6,624 nt of DNA, from positions 1 to 6,624 of the forward strand of contig DFIE01000124.1 in assembly GCA_002372735.1 (NCBI GenBank), in the 5' to 3' direction. The stretch is from Clostridiales bacterium UBA3705. Its GTDB lineage: Bacteria; Bacillota_A; Clostridia; Oscillospirales; Oscillospiraceae. Made by a program: the position numbers and the translations under genes. Under the pieces are notes generated by a model. That model did no database searches, was not told the origin of the DNA, and saw nothing but the letters and a program-made list of their open reading frames with translations. The number at the start of each line of letters is the position of its first letter. Position 1 is the first letter of the stretch. Shown here in pieces: positions 4,101 through 6,624 of this stretch.

Positions 4101-6624
4101 AGATCCAGGTGTTTGCCGAGGGCGGCCCCCGGGATGGCGTTTCTGACAACGAGGCCCCCACCGTCACCCTGCGGGAGGACACCACCAGAGTCGGCAACCT
4201 GCGCACCGGGCTGGCAGCGGATATCACCGACGACGGCAAGCCCTATGACCTGGACATGACCTATCTGTGGGAGGTGATCTCCAAGCCCGAGGGGGCCGAG
4301 ACCGTCCTCACCGGTGCGGACTCCCCCTCTGCCACCCTGAACGGAACCCTGGAGGGGGACTACACCCTCCGCTTCACCGTAAACGACGGCGAGAAGTCCG
4401 CCACTGCGGAGATTACTGTGCACCTGGTGAAGAAAAACACCACTGCCCTGGGCGACGACATTGCGCCGGACGCCATCTCGGTGGAATCGGACTACACCTC
4501 CAGCTGGGAGAATCTGAACGGCATCAACAACCGGGAGTTTGAGCCCGCCTCCTCCAACGTGGGCACCGGCAAGGGCTGGGGCAACTGGAGCCAGAGCGTG
4601 GGCTCGGAGCACTACGTGGGCTACACCTGGGACCCCGCAGTGACCATTGGCGGCAGCGATATCTATTGGTACGACGATGGCGGCGGCCTGCAAATGCCCA
4701 GCACCTTCCGCCTGCAGTATATGGACGCTGCCGGCCAGTGGCAGGAGCTGCCCATCACCAGCTCTGTCTCCGGCGCGCTGCAGAAAAACCAGTACAACGC
4801 CGTGGAGTATGAGCCCGTCACCACCACAAGGCTCCGGCTGTATACCACGGTGCGCTCCGGCTCTGCGGGCACAGGCATCTACCGGTTTAAGGTCTATGCC
4901 TCGGTGGATGTGTCCAGGCTGGACGAAATTGAAATTGCCACCAAGACCGGTGTGATTCCCCAGCTGCCGGGTATCATCAACGGCTGGAACAGCAGCGGCT
5001 ATCTGGTGCGGGTACCTGTGGACTGGGAGACCATCACCGCCGATATGGTGGCCGCAGACGGGCAGTTCACCATCAGCGGTATCAATGCCTCCACGGGTCT
5101 GATGACTCACTGCACGGTGTACGTCCGCTCGGACATGGACTACGCCACCATTACCGGGGTGGAGCCGGTAACCCTGTACACTGACCCCGGCGTAGTGCCC
5201 GCCCTGCCCGGCACCGTACGGGCAGGCTATAACAACGGTGCTTACGACTCTGTCAACGTGCCGGTCACCTGGCCCGCTATCACAGTAAGCGACGTCTCTA
5301 CCCCCGGAACCTACACCTTCCAGGGCACAGTGAGCGGTACCACAAACCGTGCGGTTTTGACCATCATCGTCCGGGAATCCAGCGAGGACCCCGCCCAGGT
5401 GGACACCTCCGCCCTGGAGGCTGCGATCGCCGCAGCCCTGGCCCTGGATGAGGAACAGTACACCGCCGCCTCCTGGTCCAACCTGGTGGCCGCCCTGACC
5501 CAAGGCCAGGCCATGCTAAGCAGCGACACCAAGACCCAGGCGGGCGTGGATGCCGCCGCGGCTGCCCTCCGGGCCGCCATCGCCGCCCTGGTGGAAAAGG
5601 CGGTGGACCGGCCGGCCGAAGACAACATCGCCCCCCAGGCTGTGGCCACAGCGGAGTACACCTCCCCCTGGTGCGACGTTGCAGGCGTCAATGATGAGAG
5701 CATCCCCAGCCAGTCCCAGGGTACCTACAATGAGAGCTACGGCTCCTGGGGCAACAACAGCGACTGCAACGACGAGCCCATTGTGCTGACCTGGGAGAAT
5801 AAAGTCGAGTTGACCGGCGCGGGTCTGTTCTTCTGGCATGACGACGGTATCTCCAACGAGAGCGGCATCGACTTCCCCACGGGATACCGGTTTGAGTATC
5901 TGGACGCCGACGGCGTGACCTGGCACCCCATCACCGTCACAGAAGGCGGCAAGCTGCTGGCAGACCAGGTGAACTACAACCACTTTACCCCTGTGCAAAC
6001 CTATGCCCTGCGCGTGCTGCTGGAAAAGCAGAGCAGCTCCAACACCTTTGGCCTTGGCGTGGCAGAGTTTGAGGCCTTTGGTACCTTTGTGTATGACCCG
6101 GGTGTGGACTACACCGTCCACTTCACCACGCCCGCGGGCATCGAGGCCCCGGCGGACATGGTCATCAACTCCGGCCCCGGCGCAGAACTGCCCACTGCCG
6201 GGGCCCCCGAGGGCTACACCTTCCTGGGCTGGGTGGCAGAGGACTACGACAACGTCACCGCAGCGCCTGCCCAGATTCTCACCGGTAGGTACAAGCCCCA
6301 GGCGGATATCACCCTGAAGGCCCTGTACACCTACAGCGTGGCCGGCGGCACTGCCCCCATGCTGACCAAGATGTCCACCTCCGACACCCTGGCCGAGGGC
6401 GACAAGATCGTCATCACCGCCGCGGGCACCGATGTGGCCCTGTACCAGCAGACCATCAACAGCTCCTATGTGAACAAGTATACCTTCACCGAGGACGCCG
6501 AGACGATCCTGGCGGACGAGAAAAACTATCTGGACGTCACCGCCGCCTCCGGCGGCTGGTACCTGGGCGATGCCACCAACGGCTATCTCTACACCAGCGG
6601 CAGCAACAACCTGGCCATCAACAC
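1061..6624 (+). CDS. Large secreted multidomain glycoside hydrolase-like protein (3' end outside the window)
   Basis: One frame runs from ATG 1061 to the window edge for 1854 full codons without a stop, so the protein is longer than 1854 residues and its C-terminal anchor is unseen. Order by residue: signal peptide 1-33; beta-rich region 34-299; probable (alpha/alpha)6 glycosidase 300-825; discoidin-like 856-1020; Ig-like 1031-1123; discoidin-like 1126-1281; two Big_4-type Ig domains 1282-1357 and 1358-1440; FIVAR 1447-1513; discoidin-like 1522-1676; InlB-type repeat 1682-1759; partial domain from 1763. Exported enzymes of gut Firmicutes with this build act on plant or host glycans at the cell surface, holding substrate through discoidin modules. 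Substrate and CAZy family are not identifiable by eye. It has its own strong promoter and a putative sugar-type operator. The frame was checked at several points along its length and shows no frameshift. The missing C-terminus may carry an LPXTG or SLH anchor. Confidence 0.95.
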   Translation, partial: MRHFLLRRASAWLLAAVMVLSCLGGLTFTASAANPAAMDIGYPTFVNTNTLTSVFDLSSLGVSTAEKDIMMKIYEADLAAGGDSFYVDRILSRTGVCSGAAGSNGNDDANTFLTRGRALYMYTSTPSVIGFGGNTAYHQPLTGNMYQITFAQSGSNLSTSEQTANRVNQPSNWYSTYTIGSTGVTAQVTKFISEQNVAVTAVTLVNSGSSAKTLTVNAASSFATSKSSVTVNGQAQDELIGSRSSPSNLTTLTPRLTGDGFSFGSGTNLTRSITVPANGSATFKVVMAFTTKEIPESTQDYIRFAAMDNLTAIRTQKAEYNLYWAQNIPYIEVPKLAVQKAILYRWWSERFNSLDANIPGYDYQYPVTIEGVLGYNNAIILTQPMHMQDTKWLRSPYLIYGALLSAGNSSQSSAFLDNPGNRNNWNNHYGQYIAQAGREAFYVVGGGAEVARNFAYYFGHDAEGQLAHYGNNISGQKLIAYANAYMTGNDADTISFQAASGLKAHGENAYVWAAADSAAQLYTLLGDTQNAAKYRTLADQIQSSVLNTLWCDVCGKFETYGTTRGDSHNSSKTHLVKATESNNYNYYAVGLVPTDAASIAKYGPALSTFANGNEFPIFPYYTANQVHNQSYNGSNNFSNINFTVQARAYEAAYRTYDTAHQYVTGEMLGMMTEWMAWNIYPNAGDVRYPNNAEFYNMDNKTYNNYYRSWIYHNILGNYNYIFFEDMAGITPRADEKIELFPIDMGWDHFMVNNARYHGHDLTVLYDAEGGTDYYADLPEGYSLYLDGELVLTLSSLAHVVFDPATGTAQLPEGGATVRYTKVGSALPTALQTPVTDQRTVELLAMSGMHRQGDGYLTNVAQGAAVTASYTPSTARTASWADKHRADGGTSTAVNEEKPDPQAVVDGTTVDMPFWGNDQSPNAKDTLVLDLGQAQTVDMAAIYFYNDRQTGGYAEPAQYQLEYWTGTDWQNVTKQDRLPGTPQANYNRILFESVQTQKLRFTFTNSDGHYTAVTEIQVFAEGGPRDGVSDNEAPTVTLREDTTRVGNLRTGLAADITDDGKPYDLDMTYLWEVISKPEGAETVLTGADSPSATLNGTLEGDYTLRFTVNDGEKSATAEITVHLVKKNTTALGDDIAPDAISVESDYTSSWENLNGINNREFEPASSNVGTGKGWGNWSQSVGSEHYVGYTWDPAVTIGGSDIYWYDDGGGLQMPSTFRLQYMDAAGQWQELPITSSVSGALQKNQYNAVEYEPVTTTRLRLYTTVRSGSAGTGIYRFKVYASVDVSRLDEIEIATKTGVIPQLPGIINGWNSSGYLVRVPVDWETITADMVAADGQFTISGINASTGLMTHCTVYVRSDMDYATITGVEPVTLYTDPGVVPALPGTVRAGYNNGAYDSVNVPVTWPAITVSDVSTPGTYTFQGTVSGTTNRAVLTIIVRESSEDPAQVDTSALEAAIAAALALDEEQYTAASWSNLVAALTQGQAMLSSDTKTQAGVDAAAAALRAAIAALVEKAVDRPAEDNIAPQAVATAEYTSPWCDVAGVNDESIPSQSQGTYNESYGSWGNNSDCNDEPIVLTWENKVELTGAGLFFWHDDGISNESGIDFPTGYRFEYLDADGVTWHPITVTEGGKLLADQVNYNHFTPVQTYALRVLLEKQSSSNTFGLGVAEFEAFGTFVYDPGVDYTVHFTTPAGIEAPADMVINSGPGAELPTAGAPEGYTFLGWVAEDYDNVTAAPAQILTGRYKPQADITLKALYTYSVAGGTAPMLTKMSTSDTLAEGDKIVITAAGTDVALYQQTINSSYVNKYTFTEDAETILADEKNYLDVTAASGGWYLGDATNGYLYTSGSNNLAIN
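1160..1957 (+). other. N-terminal beta-rich region of the glycosidase module (residues 34-299)
   Basis: This region is rich in Ser, Thr, Val and aromatic residues in alternating patterns typical of a beta-sandwich, for example residues about 185-225 with repeated short strands (AVTAVTLVNSGSSAKTLTVN). It ends at TVPANGSATFKVVMAF, a typical last strand before the linker helix. In (alpha/alpha)6 glycosidases of the GH63/GH65/GH127 type, an N-terminal beta-sandwich often packs against the barrel; assigning that role here is inference. Confidence 0.6.
1958..3535 (+). other. Probable (alpha/alpha)6-barrel glycoside hydrolase module, MGH1/GH63-like (residues 300-825)
   Basis: Amphipathic helices with W/Y-rich loops run through this segment. 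Recognisable elements are EGVLGYNNAI with the following MHMQDTKWLRSP (residues 370-395), a helical stretch with VWAAADSAAQLYTLLGD, MTEWMAW (671-677), and the terminal block GITPRADEKIELFPID (728-743) followed by W746, D747-H-F and YHGHDLTVLYD. The last block resembles the barrel-to-beta-sandwich junction of MGH1-like and GH63-like glycosidases, where a helix acid and a later glutamate act as acid and base. By position, D389 and E673 are candidates, as inference only. The module ends in a short beta region (LYLDGELVLTL). An unusual CxxC (C551, C554) is present. It could instead belong to a GH142- or GH127-type family; I cannot tell without a profile search. Confidence 0.6.
3626..4120 (+). other. 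Discoidin-like (F5/8 type C) domain 1 (residues 856-1020)
   Basis: It opens with LTNVAQGAAVTASYTPS and a DGG-T-A-N segment, followed by VVDGT, then the strand pattern DTLVLDLGQAQTVDMAAIYF, EYWTGTDWQNV and a closing RFTFTNSDGHYTAVTEIQVF. This is the usual order of the galactose-binding-like F5/8C fold. Such modules commonly bind glycans beside bacterial glycosidases. Confidence 0.8.
4151..4429 (+). other. Ig-like (PKD/cadherin-type) spacer domain (residues 1031-1123)
   Basis: It begins EAPTVTL, continues with YLWEVISKPEGAETVL and closes with GDYTLRFTVNDGEKSATAEITVHL. This final Y-T-L-x-F-x-V-x-D-G pattern is typical of PKD/Ig-like beta-sandwiches. The likely role is spacing between binding modules. 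Confidence 0.75.
4436..4903 (+). other. Discoidin-like domain 2 (residues 1126-1281)
   Basis: This is clearly homologous to domain 3: both share D-[DN]-IAP at the start, YTS-x-W, a GxN motif, an S..G.WGN segment, a [YF]W-x-DDG strand and [RF]-x-[LE]-Y-[ML]-DA-x-G-x-W. Such WGN and WxDDG discoidin variants accompany arabinose- and rhamnose-acting enzymes in gut bacteria, which is general family knowledge. Ligand binding here is inferred. Confidence 0.75.
4904..5131 (+). other. Bacterial Ig-like (Big_4-type) domain A (residues 1282-1357)
   Basis: It contains the paired pattern of this group: a PQLPGIINGWN segment, then VPVDWETIT and a GQFTISGINAS turn, then a closing strand TVYVRS. It is a short spacer in tandem with the next domain. 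Confidence 0.7.
5132..5380 (+). other. Bacterial Ig-like (Big_4-type) domain B (residues 1358-1440)
   Basis: It follows the same plan as the preceding domain: VPALPGTVRAGYNNG, then VNVPVTWPAIT, then STPGTYTFQGTVSG and the final strand LTIIVRE. VPVTW and PGTYTFQGTV are the clearest signatures of this Ig-like group. The pair looks like a tandem duplication. Confidence 0.8.
5399..5599 (+). other. FIVAR three-helix domain (residues 1447-1513)
   Basis: The segment is Ala-rich and helical. It contains ALEAAIAAALALDEEQYTAA, the SWSNLVAALTQGQAML helix, and VDAAAAALRAAIAALVEK. The pattern Y-T-x-x-S-W followed by L, then DxxAAALxxAIxxL, matches the FIVAR family of surface-protein spacer and binding modules. 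Confidence 0.9.
5624..6088 (+). other. Discoidin-like domain 3 (residues 1522-1676)
   Basis: It carries the same landmarks as domain 2 (NIAPQAVATAEYTSPW, SYGSWGN, FFWHDDG, YRFEYLDADGVTWHPI, and closing strands). Unlike domain 2, it contains two cysteines, C1538 directly after the YTSPW block and C1569 after SWGNNSD, which could form a disulfide on the secreted protein. Confidence 0.78.
6104..6337 (+). other. InlB/Listeria-Bacteroides-type repeat domain (residues 1682-1759)
   Basis: The signature runs VDYTVHFTTPAG, then ELPTAGAPEGYTFLGWV, then DITLKALYTYS. The motif P-E-G-Y-T-F-x-G-W followed by a strand ending in A-L-Y-T is diagnostic of this small beta-grasp-like repeat. It is common in surface proteins of Firmicutes. 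Confidence 0.85.
6347..6624 (+). other. Partial C-terminal domain, unassigned (residues 1763-1854 and on)
   Basis: It starts TAPMLTKMSTSDTLAEGDKIVITAAGTDVALYQQ. The TKM-S-x-x-x-L-x-x-G-D-K-I-V-I opening followed by a short Gly-rich tail resembles beta-rich modules seen at the ends of Firmicutes and Bacteroides surface proteins. The window ends before its boundary, so no family is claimed. Confidence 0.5.

Noticed and set aside
1718..5503. Very long minus-strand open frame as a protein gene
   Set aside because: It is codon-phased antisense to a protein with clear domains, has low-complexity Gly/Val/His composition, and has no domain motif or ribosome-binding signal that I recognise.
5516..6121. 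Minus-strand frame and the similar one at 887-1474 as genes
   Set aside because: Both are in the same antisense register as the secreted-protein gene and arise from the same codon avoidance. The 887-1474 frame also runs across the promoter and terminator.

Overview
The window looks like chromosomal DNA from a GC-rich Clostridia, most plausibly a gut Oscillospiraceae (the Flavonifractor/Lawsonibacter/Oscillibacter neighbourhood). This is inferred from the GC-rich codon choice, Shine-Dalgarno-led ATG starts, AT-rich sigma-A promoters with extended -10 boxes, and one enormous secreted modular protein of the kind gut Firmicutes use on polysaccharides. No marker gene is present, so the taxonomy is not proven.

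Layout. Positions 1-240 hold no convincing gene. They contain three successive copies of a structured intergenic repeat: a hairpin, then a CTACGG box, then a short sequence built on ACGT. Positions 248-276 hold a promoter for the first gene. Positions 312-872 encode a 186-residue phosphoribosyltransferase of the type I (PRPP-binding) fold, followed by a perfect 17-bp-stem terminator at 891-934. A second, strong-looking promoter (975-1003) follows, with a LacI-family-like operator (1014-1026) just downstream of the predicted transcription start. From 1061 to the end of the window a single frame stays open for 1854 codons without reaching a stop.

The long gene encodes an exported protein. In order it has a signal peptide, an N-terminal beta-rich region plus a probable (alpha/alpha)6-barrel glycoside hydrolase module, a discoidin-like domain, a cadherin/PKD-type Ig-like domain, a second discoidin-like domain, two bacterial Ig-like (Big_4-type) domains, a FIVAR helical domain, a third discoidin-like domain, an InlB/Listeria-Bacteroides-type repeat and a further partial domain cut by the window edge. 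The likely role is extracellular or cell-surface glycan cleavage, with carbohydrate-binding discoidin modules and spacer domains. The exact substrate and CAZy family cannot be fixed by eye.

The two genes are separate transcription units (terminator plus own promoter), and nothing ties the phosphoribosyltransferase (nucleobase or nucleotide metabolism) to the glycosidase. The points most worth following are the unassigned catalytic module, the palindromic operator over its start site, the structured repeat array at the left end, and the long codon-phased antisense open frame that reflects codon avoidance.
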